DNA from: Terrabacter sp040702505
GTDB taxonomy: Bacteria; Actinomycetota; Actinomycetes; Actinomycetales; Dermatophilaceae
Assembly: GCF_040702505.1 (NCBI RefSeq)
Contig: NZ_JBFBLC010000006.1
Span: 124,001 to 188,000, forward strand
Reading direction: 5' to 3'
DNA: 64,000 bases
The notes under the pieces are model-generated. The model ran no database searches, was not told where the DNA came from, and saw nothing but the letters and a program-made list of their open reading frames with translations. A program made the position numbers and the translations under genes. Of the stretch, positions 8,705 to 16,904 are shown in pieces (the first letter of the stretch is position 1; the number at the start of each line of letters is the position of its first letter).

Positions 8705-10015
8705 TCAGGTCCCCACGAGCACCTGGTGGCCCCACGCGGGCAGGGTGTACTCCTGCCCCTGCTCGAGCTCGACGGTCTCACCGGTGAAGGCGTCCCGCCA
8801 CGTGCCGGCCTGGGGCCCGTCGCCGAGCTCGACCGTCTGCTCCTCGGCGCTGAAGTTGAAGGCGCCGAACACCCGGTCGCCGTCGACGGCGCGCACGAAG
8901 CTCAGCACCGCCGACTCCGCCGAGTTCGGCACCCGCACCATCCGGCCGCCCGCGGCACCGTTCCACAGCGCCGGGTGCGCCTTCTTCAGGGCGAAGAGCC
9001 TTCGATAGAGCTCGCCCTGCTCGTCCTCGCGCCACTCGATCTGGTCCTTGTCGAAGAAGGTGAGCCGCCGGTCGCTGCCGGCCTCCTGGCCGTTGTAGAC
9101 CAATGGCATTCCCTCGCTGATCACCGACAGCACGATGGACGGCACGAGCGCGTCACCGAACTGCTCGTACTCGGTGCCCTCCCACGCGTTCTTGTCGTGG
9201 TTGCTGACGAAGAGCATCCGGTAGGCGTCGCGCTGGTAGAAGCGGTCGTTCCACGCGTAGTAGACCTTCAGCGCCTCGACGTCGGCCTTGCCGTGCGCGA
9301 TCTTGTGCAGCGTCTCGTTCCAGCTCCAGCCGTACGTCATGTCGAAGGCGCGCACGTGCAGGTCGCGCGACTCCCACTCGGCGAGCAGGAAGACCGGCTT
9401 GATCTCGTCGAGCTCCCGCCGGGCGTTGTCCCAGAAGTCCACCGGCACGAAGCCGGCGACGTCGCAGCGGTAGCCGTCGACGCCCACCTCCCGCACCCAG
9501 TACGCCATCGCCTCGGTCATCCAGCGGCGCAGGCCGGGGTTGTCGTAGTCGAGGTCGATGATGTCGTCCCAGTCCCACCACGGCGTCGGCCGGAAGTCGC
9601 CCTTCCAGTCGCGGGCGTACCACTCGGGGTGCTCGTCGACGAGCACGTTGTCCCAGGCGGTGTGGTTGGCCACCCAGTCGAGGATGACGTGCAGGCCCAG
9701 CCCGTGCGCCGTGTCGACGAAGTGGCGAAGGTCCTCGAGCGTGCCGAACTCCGGGTTGACGGCGAGGTAGTCCTTCACGGCATAGGGGCTGCCGAGCACC
9801 CCCTTGCGGTTGCGCTCGCCGATCGGGTGCACCGGCATGAGCCACACGATGTCGATGCCGAGGTCGCGGATGCGCGGCAGGTGCGCCTCCGCAGCGCGGA
9901 ACGTCCCCTCGGGCGTGAAGTGGCGCTGGTTGATCTGGTAGATCGTCGCGCTGCGGCTCCACTCGGGGTGGGTCAGCTCGACGGCAGGCCTGGGCGTGTA
10001 CGGGTCGGCGGTCAC
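8705..10015 (-). CDS. GH13 alpha-amylase/alpha-glucosidase family enzyme
   Basis: A 436-residue protein without a signal peptide, so cytoplasmic. It is a compact (beta/alpha)8 barrel with GH13 regions: DWVANHTAWDN (region I), GYRCDVAGFV with the nucleophile Asp (II), LLAEWES with the acid/base Glu (III) and FVSNHDKNAW with the third Asp (IV). It ends with a small beta-sandwich. The substrate is probably an alpha-1,4-glucan or maltodextrin. The GTG start overlaps the stop of the Lrp-type regulator (GTGA, 10012-10015), so the two are translationally coupled; that pairing is odd for a sugar enzyme. Confidence 0.88.
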   Translation of the reverse strand: MTADPYTPRPAVELTHPEWSRSATIYQINQRHFTPEGTFRAAEAHLPRIRDLGIDIVWLMPVHPIGERNRKGVLGSPYAVKDYLAVNPEFGTLEDLRHFVDTAHGLGLHVILDWVANHTAWDNVLVDEHPEWYARDWKGDFRPTPWWDWDDIIDLDYDNPGLRRWMTEAMAYWVREVGVDGYRCDVAGFVPVDFWDNARRELDEIKPVFLLAEWESRDLHVRAFDMTYGWSWNETLHKIAHGKADVEALKVYYAWNDRFYQRDAYRMLFVSNHDKNAWEGTEYEQFGDALVPSIVLSVISEGMPLVYNGQEAGSDRRLTFFDKDQIEWREDEQGELYRRLFALKKAHPALWNGAAGGRMVRVPNSAESAVLSFVRAVDGDRVFGAFNFSAEEQTVELGDGPQAGTWRDAFTGETVELEQGQEYTLPAWGHQVLVGT

Positions 10016-10542
10016 GGCAGGCTCTTACCCGGTGACGTCGACGCCTCGAGCAGGTGCTCGACGAGCGGGACGGTGCGGTGGTCCAGGCGGGTGGCGAGGG
10101 AGATGACCGTCGAGGCGCGCGTCACGTGCTCGTCGTCGACGACCTGGTCGATGACCCGCTGCAGGTCCGCGTTGTCGCGCCCGACGATGCGGATCAGCAC
10201 GTCCCCCGAGCCGGTGATGGTGTGCGCCTCGAGGACTTCCGGGATGGCGGCCAGGTGCTCGACGACGGCGGAGTGGCCGCCGCGACCCTGGCGGATCTCC
10301 AGGGTGCAGAAGGCCGTCACCGGGTAGCCGAGGGCCGCCGGGTCGACATCCGGGGCCAGCGAGCGCAGGACCCCGTTGCGCTGGAGCCGGTCGAGCCGGG
10401 CCTGCACGGTGCCCCGGGCCACCCCCAGCCGTCGGGAGGCGCCGAGCACGCCGACGCCCGGCTCGGTCAGGAGCAGGAGCAGGATCCGGCAGTCGAGTGC
10501 GTCGACCGGTGTGCGGGAGGAGGCGGGCGCAGGGGAAGTCAT
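10012..10542 (-). CDS. Lrp/AsnC family transcriptional regulator
   Basis: A 176-residue protein. An N-terminal winged HTH (VDALDCRILLLL ... GVLGASRRLGVARGTVQARLDRL) precedes an Lrp/RAM ligand domain (VTAFCTLEIRQG, AHTITGSGDVLIRIVGRD). ATG 10542 fits the family N-terminus and has GACACT 6 nt upstream. It is divergent from hppD and shares a 107-bp regulatory gap, so it probably controls tyrosine or phenylalanine degradation in response to an amino acid. It is followed by the glucosidase with a 4-bp overlap. Confidence 0.9.
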   Translation of the reverse strand: MTSPAPASSRTPVDALDCRILLLLLTEPGVGVLGASRRLGVARGTVQARLDRLQRNGVLRSLAPDVDPAALGYPVTAFCTLEIRQGRGGHSAVVEHLAAIPEVLEAHTITGSGDVLIRIVGRDNADLQRVIDQVVDDEHVTRASTVISLATRLDHRTVPLVEHLLEASTSPGKSLP

Positions 10543-10583
10543 GGACAGAGTGTCCGGCACAACCCGGCATACGACCAACAGTT

Positions 10584-10621
10584 TGTGCACTGTGCCCAGC
10601 GATGCATGGTGCTCTTGCACA
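10584..10621. promoter_or_regulatory. Possible Lrp operator between lrp-type gene and hppD
   Basis: TGTGCA (10584-10589) and its complement TGCACA (10616-10621) lie 32 bp apart, about three helical turns, in the only gap between the divergent regulator and hppD. A CACCCT -10-like box (10638-10643) lies 6 nt before the hppD ATG. The operator assignment is inferred from spacing and position. Confidence 0.35.
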
Positions 10622-10649
10622 CCCGACGGGTGTCCGTCACCCTCGCTCC

Positions 10650-11882
10650 ATGACCGACACCATGCCCTCTGCGGCCACCGACCTCACCGACCAGGAGCGC
10701 GAGGCGAACCTCGACCTCGAGCAGCTCAAGCAGCTCGTCGGTCTCGTCGAGTACGACGAGAACACCGACGTCTTCCCCGTCACCGGCTGGGACGCCATCG
10801 TCTTCGTCGCGGGCAACGCCACCCAGAGCGCGCACTACTACCAGAGCGCCTGGGGCATGGAGCTCGTCGCCTACTCGGGTCCCGAGAACGGCAACCGCGA
10901 CCACAAGGCCTTCGTCCTCAAGAGCGGCTCGATCCGCTTCGTCATCAAGGGCGCCGTCGACCCCGACAGCCCCCTCGCCGACCACCACCGCCGGCACGGT
11001 GACGGCGTCGTCGACATCGCCCTCGAGGTGCCCGACGTCGACCGGTGCATCGCCCAGGCGAAGAAGGCCGGCGCCACGGTCCTCGAGGAGCCGACCAACC
11101 ACACCGACGAGCACGGCACCGTCAGTACCGCCGCCATCGCCACCTACGGCGAGACGCGCCACACGCTCGTGCAGCGCCACGTCGACGGGACGACGTATGC
11201 CGGCCCGTACCTCCCCGGCTACGTGCCCACCTCCTCCACCTACCAGCGCCGCGAGGGCCAGCCGAAGCGCCTCTTCCAGGCCCTCGACCACATCGTCGGC
11301 AACGTCGAGCTCGGCCACATGGACGAGTGGGTCGCCTTCTACAACCGCGTCATGGGCTTCGTGAACATGGCCGAGTTCATCGGCGACGACATCGCCACCG
11401 ACTACTCCGCCCTGATGAGCAAGGTCGTGGCCAACGGCAACCACCGCGTGAAGTTCCCGCTCAACGAGCCGGCCATCGCGAAGAAGAAGAGCCAGATCGA
11501 CGAGTACCTCGAGTTCTACCGCGGTGCCGGCGCCCAGCACCTGGCCGTCGCGACGAACGACATCCTCGCGACCGTCGACGCCCTGCGCGCCAACGGCGTG
11601 GAGTTCCTCGACACCCCGGACAGCTACTACGAGGACGCCGAGCTGCGCGAGCGCATCGGCAACGTCCGGGTGCCGATCGAGGAGCTGCAGAAGCGCAAGA
11701 TCCTCGTCGACCGCGACGAGGACGGCTACCTGCTGCAGATCTTCACCAAGCCTCTCGGTGACCGCCCGACGGTCTTCTTCGAGCTCATCGAGCGGCACGG
11801 CTCGCTCGGCTTCGGCAAGGGCAACTTCAAGGCGCTCTTCGAGGCCATCGAGCGCGAGCAGGACAAGCGCGGCAACCTGTGA
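10650..11882 (+). CDS. hppD: 4-hydroxyphenylpyruvate dioxygenase
   Basis: A 410-residue protein. It converts 4-hydroxyphenylpyruvate to homogentisate, the second step of tyrosine breakdown. Two VOC-fold domains are visible. The Fe(II) ligands are the His of ALDHIVGNV, the His of AGAQHLAVAT and the Glu of FFELIER near the end. The C-terminal helix GFGKGNFKALFEAIEREQDKRGNL is typical of HPPD. A divergent Lrp regulator sits upstream and a strong hairpin downstream, so it is a single-gene transcript. The next enzymes, hmgA and fahA, lie 4-5 kb downstream. Confidence 0.97.
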   Translation: MTDTMPSAATDLTDQEREANLDLEQLKQLVGLVEYDENTDVFPVTGWDAIVFVAGNATQSAHYYQSAWGMELVAYSGPENGNRDHKAFVLKSGSIRFVIKGAVDPDSPLADHHRRHGDGVVDIALEVPDVDRCIAQAKKAGATVLEEPTNHTDEHGTVSTAAIATYGETRHTLVQRHVDGTTYAGPYLPGYVPTSSTYQRREGQPKRLFQALDHIVGNVELGHMDEWVAFYNRVMGFVNMAEFIGDDIATDYSALMSKVVANGNHRVKFPLNEPAIAKKKSQIDEYLEFYRGAGAQHLAVATNDILATVDALRANGVEFLDTPDSYYEDAELRERIGNVRVPIEELQKRKILVDRDEDGYLLQIFTKPLGDRPTVFFELIERHGSLGFGKGNFKALFEAIEREQDKRGNL

Positions 11883-11888
11883 GACGGG

Positions 11889-11934
11889 GGTGCCCCGCGG
11901 TGCGCGCCGACCCCTCGGCGCCACGCGGGGCACC
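11889..11934 (+). terminator. Two-tier hairpin terminator after hppD
   Basis: The outer stem GGTGCCCCGCG/CGCGGGGCACC encloses a second perfect stem GCGCCGA/TCGGCGC with a CCCC loop. It begins 7 bp after the hppD stop. Confidence 0.75.
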
Positions 11935-11972
11935 GACGCCCCACACCGCATACGGCGTGGGAGAGTTGGGCC

Positions 11973-12803
11973 ATGAGCCAGCATCCCTCCGGGTGGTACG
12001 ACGACCCGAGCAACCCTGACCTGCTCCGCTACTGGGACGGCGTGTCCTGGACCAACCACACCGCGCCGAAGAAGTCCCCGACCGCGTCGCAGAGCACGAT
12101 CGGCCTGCCGCAGCAGGGTCAGCAGGGGCAGGTTCCGACCGATCGCACCGGGGCCGGCGCGTCCGTGCCGCAGGGGAGCGGCTGGCAGACCCAGTCACAG
12201 GTGCCGCAGCAGGGGCAGCAGGGCTACTACCAGGCACCCACCCAGGCGCAGTGGATGCACAACATCCGCACGACCGCCGACGGGGTGCCGCTCGCGTCCT
12301 GGGGCAAGCGCTTCGGGGCCTGGCTCGTCGACGGCATCATCCTCGCCATCGGGTCCTACGTGCTCCTGCGGCTCTTCGTGCCCGACTACTTCACCATGTT
12401 CCAACGGCTGATCGACGCGGCCTCCACCAACAACCAGGCCGCCATCAACTCCATGGTGAGCGACCTCGCCGGCGAGGCGGTCAAGGCCGGCCTCGTTTCG
12501 TGGGTGTTCATCAGCCTCTACTGCATCGCCTTCTGGACCACGACGGCCCAGACCCCGGGCAAGATGGCGCTCGGCATCAGCGTCCGACGGGTCGACGCCC
12601 CGGGTCCGCTCGACCTGGTGACGGCGGTGCGCCGGCGCCTGCTCTCGGCCCTGCAGCTGGTGCCCTTCGTCAGTGGTGCCTACGCCATCGTGTTCCTGCT
12701 CGACGGGCTGTGGCCGTTGTGGGACGACAAGCGGCAGGCCCTGCACGACAAGGTCGCCCGCACCCAGGTCGTCGAGGGCAAGCAGCCGCGCCAGCACTCC
12801 TGA
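11973..12803 (+). CDS. DUF2510-RDD family membrane protein
   Basis: A 276-residue protein. The N-terminal GWYDDPSNPDLLRYWDGVSWTNH is a DUF2510 motif, followed by a Gln/Gly-rich linker of about 60 residues. The RDD domain begins at ASWGKRFGAWLVDGIILAIGSY and has about three membrane segments, ending with KRQALHDKVARTQVV. The family is unassigned; some RDD proteins act as ion antiporters or membrane modulators. ATG 11973 has GAGAGT 6 nt upstream, consistent with leaderless expression. It lies alone between two hairpins. Confidence 0.88.
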   Translation: MSQHPSGWYDDPSNPDLLRYWDGVSWTNHTAPKKSPTASQSTIGLPQQGQQGQVPTDRTGAGASVPQGSGWQTQSQVPQQGQQGYYQAPTQAQWMHNIRTTADGVPLASWGKRFGAWLVDGIILAIGSYVLLRLFVPDYFTMFQRLIDAASTNNQAAINSMVSDLAGEAVKAGLVSWVFISLYCIAFWTTTAQTPGKMALGISVRRVDAPGPLDLVTAVRRRLLSALQLVPFVSGAYAIVFLLDGLWPLWDDKRQALHDKVARTQVVEGKQPRQHS

Positions 12804-12914
12804 CCGGGCGCGCCCGGGGCTCGGGCGCGTCGGGGGCAGCGGGCCCTGCGGCTCTGGCCACGGCATAACTCACTTGCCCGGGTGTCGGTGGTCCGCGCGA
12901 CAATCGATGGTGCT

Positions 12915-12932
12915 CGGACCGTTCGCGGTCCG
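12915..12932 (+). promoter_or_regulatory. Perfect hairpin in the leader of the DHA2 exporter gene
   Basis: CGGACCG, TTCG, CGGTCCG forms a 7-bp stem with a stable UUCG-type tetraloop, 43 bp before GTG 12976. As a DNA palindrome it could be an operator; as RNA it could be a leader hairpin. No regulator gene is adjacent. Confidence 0.4.
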
Positions 12933-12975
12933 TCCACCGTCGCCGTCCGCACTCTGAAGCCAACCGGAGCCCCTC

Positions 12976-14538
12976 GTGTCAGCACCAGCCGTTCCCGCAC
13001 CGCCCGACTATCCCGACAAGATCGACGCCGCAGTCCTCAAGATCGCCGGGGTGGTGGTGCTGGGCGCGATCATGTCGATCCTCGACATCACGGTCGTCAA
13101 CATCGCCCTGACGAAGTTCCAGACGCAGTTCGCGCCCCCCGGTGGCCAGCCCCTTGCCTACTCCACCGTCGCGTGGACGGTGACGGCCTACACGTTGGCG
13201 CTCGCGACCGTCATCCCGCTCACGGGCTGGGCCGCGGACCGGTTCGGCACCAAGCGCCTCTACATCCTGGCGGTGGTGCTCTTCACGGCCGGCTCGGCGC
13301 TGTGCGCCACGGCGGGGTCGATCGAGGTGCTGATCGCCTACCGCGTCCTCCAGGGCCTCGGCGGCGGCATGCTGATGCCGCTCGGCATGACGATCATGAC
13401 GCGGGCTGCCGGCCCGGCGCGGATGGGACGCCTGATGGCCGTCCTCGGCATCCCGATGCTGCTCGGCCCGATCTTCGGCCCGATCCTCGGGGGCTGGCTC
13501 ATCGACAACTACTCGTGGCACTGGATCTTCCTGATCAACGTGCCGATCGGCGTCGTCGCCGTGCTGTATGCGTTGTGGGCCCTCCCGGGTGACCGTCCGC
13601 AGCCGTCCGAGTCCTTCGACTTCGTCGGCATGCTGCTCATGTCGCCCGGTCTCGCACTCTTCCTCTACGGCGTCAGCTCCATCCCGGGCCAGGGCACCGT
13701 GGCCTCGGCCAAGGTGCTCGTGCCGGGGCTGATCGGCCTGGCCATGATGGCCGCCTTCGTCGTCTACAGCTTCCGACCGAAGCACCCGCTGCTCGACCTG
13801 CGCCTCTTCCGCAACCGGCGCCTCACGGTCGCGACGATCACGATGTTCCTCTTCGGTGCGGCCTTCTTCGGCGGCCTGCTCCTGGTGCCTCAGTACCTCC
13901 AGCAGGTGCGCGGCCAGACGCCGCTCGAGGCGGCCTATCTCATGGTCCCGCAGGGTATCGGCGCGATGCTGACGATGCCGCTGGCCGGGGCGCTCGCCGA
14001 CCGGGTGCCGGTCGGGCGCATCGTGCCCTTCGGACTCGTCGCCATCACGGCGGGGATGTTCCTGCTGACCCAGGTGGGTCCCGACACCCCCTACTGGGGC
14101 TTCCTCATCCCGGTCCTGTTCCTCATGGGGCTCGGCATGGGCGGCACGATGATGCCGATCATGACGTCGGCGCTCAAGACGCTGACCCATCACCAGGTGG
14201 CCCGCGGGTCGACGCTGCTCAACATCACCCAGCAGATCGCCAGCTCGATCGGCGTCGCCGTGATCTCGGTCGTCTTCACGACCTACCTCAACGCCTCGCC
14301 GGGGGCCGGGGCGGTGCTGCAGGCGCAGTTCGACCCGGCGCTCGCGGCCAAGCTCGGTCCGCGGGGCATGGAGGCTGCCGTCGCCGCCCTCGCCGACGTC
14401 TACGGCCAGACCTTCCTCGTGGCCGCGATCCTCTGTGTCGCGACCTTGGTGTCGGCGGCGTTCCTGCCTCGCCGGCACGAGGAGTCGCACCTGCTCGACG
14501 AGGATGCCGCGACTGCCACTCCGGTCGTCCTGCACTGA
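12976..14538 (+). CDS. DHA2-type MFS multidrug exporter (EmrB/QacA family)
   Basis: A 520-residue protein with about 14 hydrophobic segments. Family marks are MSILDITVVNIAL in helix 1, the motif-A loop GWAADRFGTKRLYI, RVLQGLGGGMLMPLGMTI and the motif-C segment LLGPIFGPILGGWLI. It should expel hydrophobic drugs or metabolites by proton antiport. GTG 12976 lacks an obvious SD, and the leader holds the hairpin at 12915-12932. It converges on fahA across a 17-bp perfect terminator. Its position between hppD and fahA may be incidental. Confidence 0.92.
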   Translation: MSAPAVPAPPDYPDKIDAAVLKIAGVVVLGAIMSILDITVVNIALTKFQTQFAPPGGQPLAYSTVAWTVTAYTLALATVIPLTGWAADRFGTKRLYILAVVLFTAGSALCATAGSIEVLIAYRVLQGLGGGMLMPLGMTIMTRAAGPARMGRLMAVLGIPMLLGPIFGPILGGWLIDNYSWHWIFLINVPIGVVAVLYALWALPGDRPQPSESFDFVGMLLMSPGLALFLYGVSSIPGQGTVASAKVLVPGLIGLAMMAAFVVYSFRPKHPLLDLRLFRNRRLTVATITMFLFGAAFFGGLLLVPQYLQQVRGQTPLEAAYLMVPQGIGAMLTMPLAGALADRVPVGRIVPFGLVAITAGMFLLTQVGPDTPYWGFLIPVLFLMGLGMGGTMMPIMTSALKTLTHHQVARGSTLLNITQQIASSIGVAVISVVFTTYLNASPGAGAVLQAQFDPALAAKLGPRGMEAAVAALADVYGQTFLVAAILCVATLVSAAFLPRRHEESHLLDEDAATATPVVLH

Positions 14539-14576
14539 GACGTAGCTGTTCCTGTCGCGTGCGCATGGGCAGGGTG

Positions 14577-14612
14577 AAGCGGGGTCCCCTCCGGACGGAG
14601 GGGACCCCGCTT
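14577..14612. terminator. 17-bp perfect bidirectional terminator
   Basis: AAGCGGGGTCCCCTCCG and its complement CGGAGGGGACCCCGCTT are separated by only GA. It lies between the convergent exporter and fahA genes. The remaining bases up to 14709 hold only Ser/Arg-like low complexity with no gene. Confidence 0.8.
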
Positions 14613-14709
14613 CGTCGTTCCACCCGCAGTCGTCAGGCGGCGAGTCAGCCCGCGACTCAGCCGGCGATCGAGCCGGAGAGTCAGGCGGAGGGCGGACGAC
14701 TCACGCCGG

Positions 14710-15966
14710 TCACCGGGCCGGGCTGATGGTGCCGGTCGCCTCGCCGAGCCCGATGCGGGTGCCGCCGGGGCCCGGCGCCCAGGCCGTCATCGTCACGGTG
14801 TCGCCGTCCTCGAGGAACCCTCGGGTCGAGCCGTCCGCCAGCGTGAGGGGCTCGGTGCCGTTCCAGGTCAGCTCGAGGAGGCTGCCCCGCGTCTCGCGCT
14901 GCGGCCCGCTCACGGTGCCGGACCCGAAGAGGTCGCCGTCGCGCACGGACGCGCCGTTGACGGTGAGGTGGGCGAGCATCTGCGCGGGCGACCAGTACAT
15001 CCCTGCGTGCTCCGGTCGTGAGACGACGGTGCCGTTGAGGGCGACCTCGAGGTGCACGTCCAGACCGAAGGCGTCTCCGCGCAGGTAGGGCAGCACCTCC
15101 GGGTCGGACTGCCCCGGCAGCGGCACGCGGGCCGCGTCGAGGGCTTCGAGCGGCGTCACCCACGCCGAGATCGTCGTCGCGAAGGACTTGCCGAGGAAGG
15201 GGCCGAGCGGGACGTACTCCCAGGCCTGGATGTCGCGGGCGCTCCAGTCGTTGAGGATGACGACGCCGAAGAGGTGGTCGGAGGCGTCGTCGACGGAGAT
15301 CCGGGTGCCGAGCTGCGTCGACCCGCCGACGACGTAGCCGAGCTCCGCCTCGATGTCGAGACGGATGCTCGGCCCGTACACCGGCGCGGGGTCGGCCGGA
15401 CCCTTGCGCTGGCCGGTGGGGCGCACGACGTCGGTGCCCGAGACGACGACGGTGCCCGAGCGGCCGTGGTAGCCGATGGGTAGGTGCTTCCAGTTCGGCG
15501 GGAGGGCCGCGTTGTCGGGACGGAAGATCTTGCCGACGTTGCTCGCATGGTCCTCACTGGCGTAGAAGTCGACGTAGTCGGCGACCTCGATCGGCAGGTG
15601 CATGCGCACGTCCTCGAGCGGGTGCAGGTGCGGTGAGACGCCGTCGCGGTGCACCTCGTCCGTGAGGACCTCGCGCAGCCAGGCCCGGGCGGCCGTCCAG
15701 GCCGGCCGGCCGAGGGCCAGGAACGCGTTGAGGCTGGGGGTCTGCCAGGCCGTCGCGAGGTCCGGGCCGTCCCCGACCTGGCCGGCGTCGCGACCGATGG
15801 CGGCGACGGCTCCGGCGTCGAGCACGAGGTCGCCGATGCGCACCCCCACGCGGGGCGTCGGGTCGGCTGTCGTGCTGACGACGCCGTAGGGCAGGTTGTC
15901 GATGCCGAAGAGGTGGTCGGCCGGGACGTCGAGCCAGGTCTTCGTCGGGCCCGGGGTGGTCGTCAC
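14710..15966 (-). CDS. fahA: Fumarylacetoacetase
   Basis: A 418-residue protein that hydrolyses fumarylacetoacetate to fumarate and acetoacetate, the last step of tyrosine breakdown. The N-terminal SH3-like part (FGIDNLPYGVVS) precedes the catalytic domain with DYVDFYASEDHASNVGKIFR, the metal-binding Asp/Glu motifs, PIGYHGRSGTVVVSG, DIEAELGYVVGG and LNDWSARDIQAWEY. Length and motifs match eukaryotic-type FAH. The GTG start overlaps the stop of the unknown gene upstream (GTGA, 15963-15966), so the pair is coupled. Confidence 0.97.
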   Translation of the reverse strand: MTTTPGPTKTWLDVPADHLFGIDNLPYGVVSTTADPTPRVGVRIGDLVLDAGAVAAIGRDAGQVGDGPDLATAWQTPSLNAFLALGRPAWTAARAWLREVLTDEVHRDGVSPHLHPLEDVRMHLPIEVADYVDFYASEDHASNVGKIFRPDNAALPPNWKHLPIGYHGRSGTVVVSGTDVVRPTGQRKGPADPAPVYGPSIRLDIEAELGYVVGGSTQLGTRISVDDASDHLFGVVILNDWSARDIQAWEYVPLGPFLGKSFATTISAWVTPLEALDAARVPLPGQSDPEVLPYLRGDAFGLDVHLEVALNGTVVSRPEHAGMYWSPAQMLAHLTVNGASVRDGDLFGSGTVSGPQRETRGSLLELTWNGTEPLTLADGSTRGFLEDGDTVTMTAWAPGPGGTRIGLGEATGTISPAR

Positions 15967-16823
15967 GAGTGGGACTCCTTCGCGCTGATGAGGCCGAGGG
16001 CCTCGAGCTCGTGCAACGGGTCGAGGACGCCGCAGCAGCCGAAGGCCGTGAGGCTGCGGCGCACCCGTGCAGCGTTTACGGCCGAGATGCCGGAGACCGC
16101 GGTGACGAGCACCTCGGTGTCCTCCCGCGCCAGCTCGCCGGCGAGCTCGCGCGCCTCCGCGCCGTGCAGCGCCTCGTGCGTGGCGAGCAGGACGTTGAGC
16201 AGACCGTGCATCGGCTCGCCACCGTGGGTCCCGCGGACGGCGTGGTGCAGGCCACCGGTCAGCTTGAAGGGCAGGCCGTGGAGGACGACCGCATCGAGGA
16301 AGCCGCCGAGGACCTGCTCGTCCGGCCAGGGCCAGGTCGGGGTCTGCCCGGTGCGGAACTTCGCGGTCACGTCGTGGTCGTCGTCGACCGCCGCGGCGAT
16401 GTCGTCCAGGGCGCGCTTCTGCTCCTCACCCAGACCGACCTCCACGACGACCGGGACGTCCGCACGGAGCAGCTCGCGCCACTGCGGCGACCATCCGAGC
16501 TCGGCCGCGGTCACCGCGACGCGCTCGTCGTCCCGCAGCGCGTCGAGGGCCTCGACGAGCGGCTGCAGAGCCGTGCCCGGGCGGACCACGAGGCCGACGG
16601 CCAGCGGCTCGTCGGACGTCCGGGGGTCGGCCGCAGCGAGGCTCGAGAGTGCCTCGGCGGACGTGGCGAGGACGAGCAGCGGCCCCAGCGAGGCGGCATA
16701 CGGCCCGGTGCGGCGGTCGAGGTGCTCACGCACGGCGTCGGCGAGGGGAGCCAGCCCGGGCGGGAAGACCGCGGCGTCGTCGACGAGTCGGTCGAAGAGG
16801 GGCGCGAACGGCGTCCTTGACAT
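15963..16823 (-). CDS. Conserved protein of unknown function in the tyrosine-catabolism cluster
   Basis: A 286-residue soluble protein, no signal peptide. Motifs that look conserved: DDAAVFPPG at the N-terminus, KFRTGQ near residue 140, PFKLTGGLHHAVR with adjacent histidines, HGLLNVLLAT, and FGCCGVLDPL at the C-terminus. I recall similar proteins with PPG, KxRTG, FKxTxGLHH and HGFLNV annotated as hypothetical in many bacteria, but I know no assigned function. The alternating strand-helix pattern suggests a barrel. It is translationally coupled to fahA and divergent from hmgA, so a role in homogentisate degradation is likely. See findings for a possible link to the missing isomerase step. Confidence 0.75.
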   Translation of the reverse strand: MSRTPFAPLFDRLVDDAAVFPPGLAPLADAVREHLDRRTGPYAASLGPLLVLATSAEALSSLAAADPRTSDEPLAVGLVVRPGTALQPLVEALDALRDDERVAVTAAELGWSPQWRELLRADVPVVVEVGLGEEQKRALDDIAAAVDDDHDVTAKFRTGQTPTWPWPDEQVLGGFLDAVVLHGLPFKLTGGLHHAVRGTHGGEPMHGLLNVLLATHEALHGAEARELAGELAREDTEVLVTAVSGISAVNAARVRRSLTAFGCCGVLDPLHELEALGLISAKESHS

Positions 16824-16830
16824 GACCGGG

Positions 16831-16836
16831 AGCGTA
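16831..16836 (-). promoter_or_regulatory. -10 box of the unknown-fahA operon
   Basis: TACGCT on the minus strand lies 7 nt before ATG 16823, consistent with leaderless transcription. Confidence 0.45.
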
Positions 16837-16863
16837 CTCCACTGTGGCGATAGTGATACACCA

Positions 16864-16882
16864 GCGTCCGTTCAGCGGACGC
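16864..16882. promoter_or_regulatory. Probable IclR operator between fahA operon and hmgA
   Basis: GCGTCCG, TTCAG, CGGACGC is a perfect 7-5-7 inverted repeat, 23 bp before the hmgA start and immediately after GATAGT/GATACA -10-like hexamers. IclR regulators commonly bind short palindromes of this size, and an iclR gene follows hmgA. The site lies in the shared gap and could control both directions. Confidence 0.6.
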
Positions 16883-16904
16883 ATTCGAGGAGAGGCTGGC
16901 ACCC

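Noticed and set aside
12804..12975. Riboswitch before the DHA2 exporter
   Set aside because: Only one short UUCG hairpin is seen; no multi-helix consensus that I recognise.
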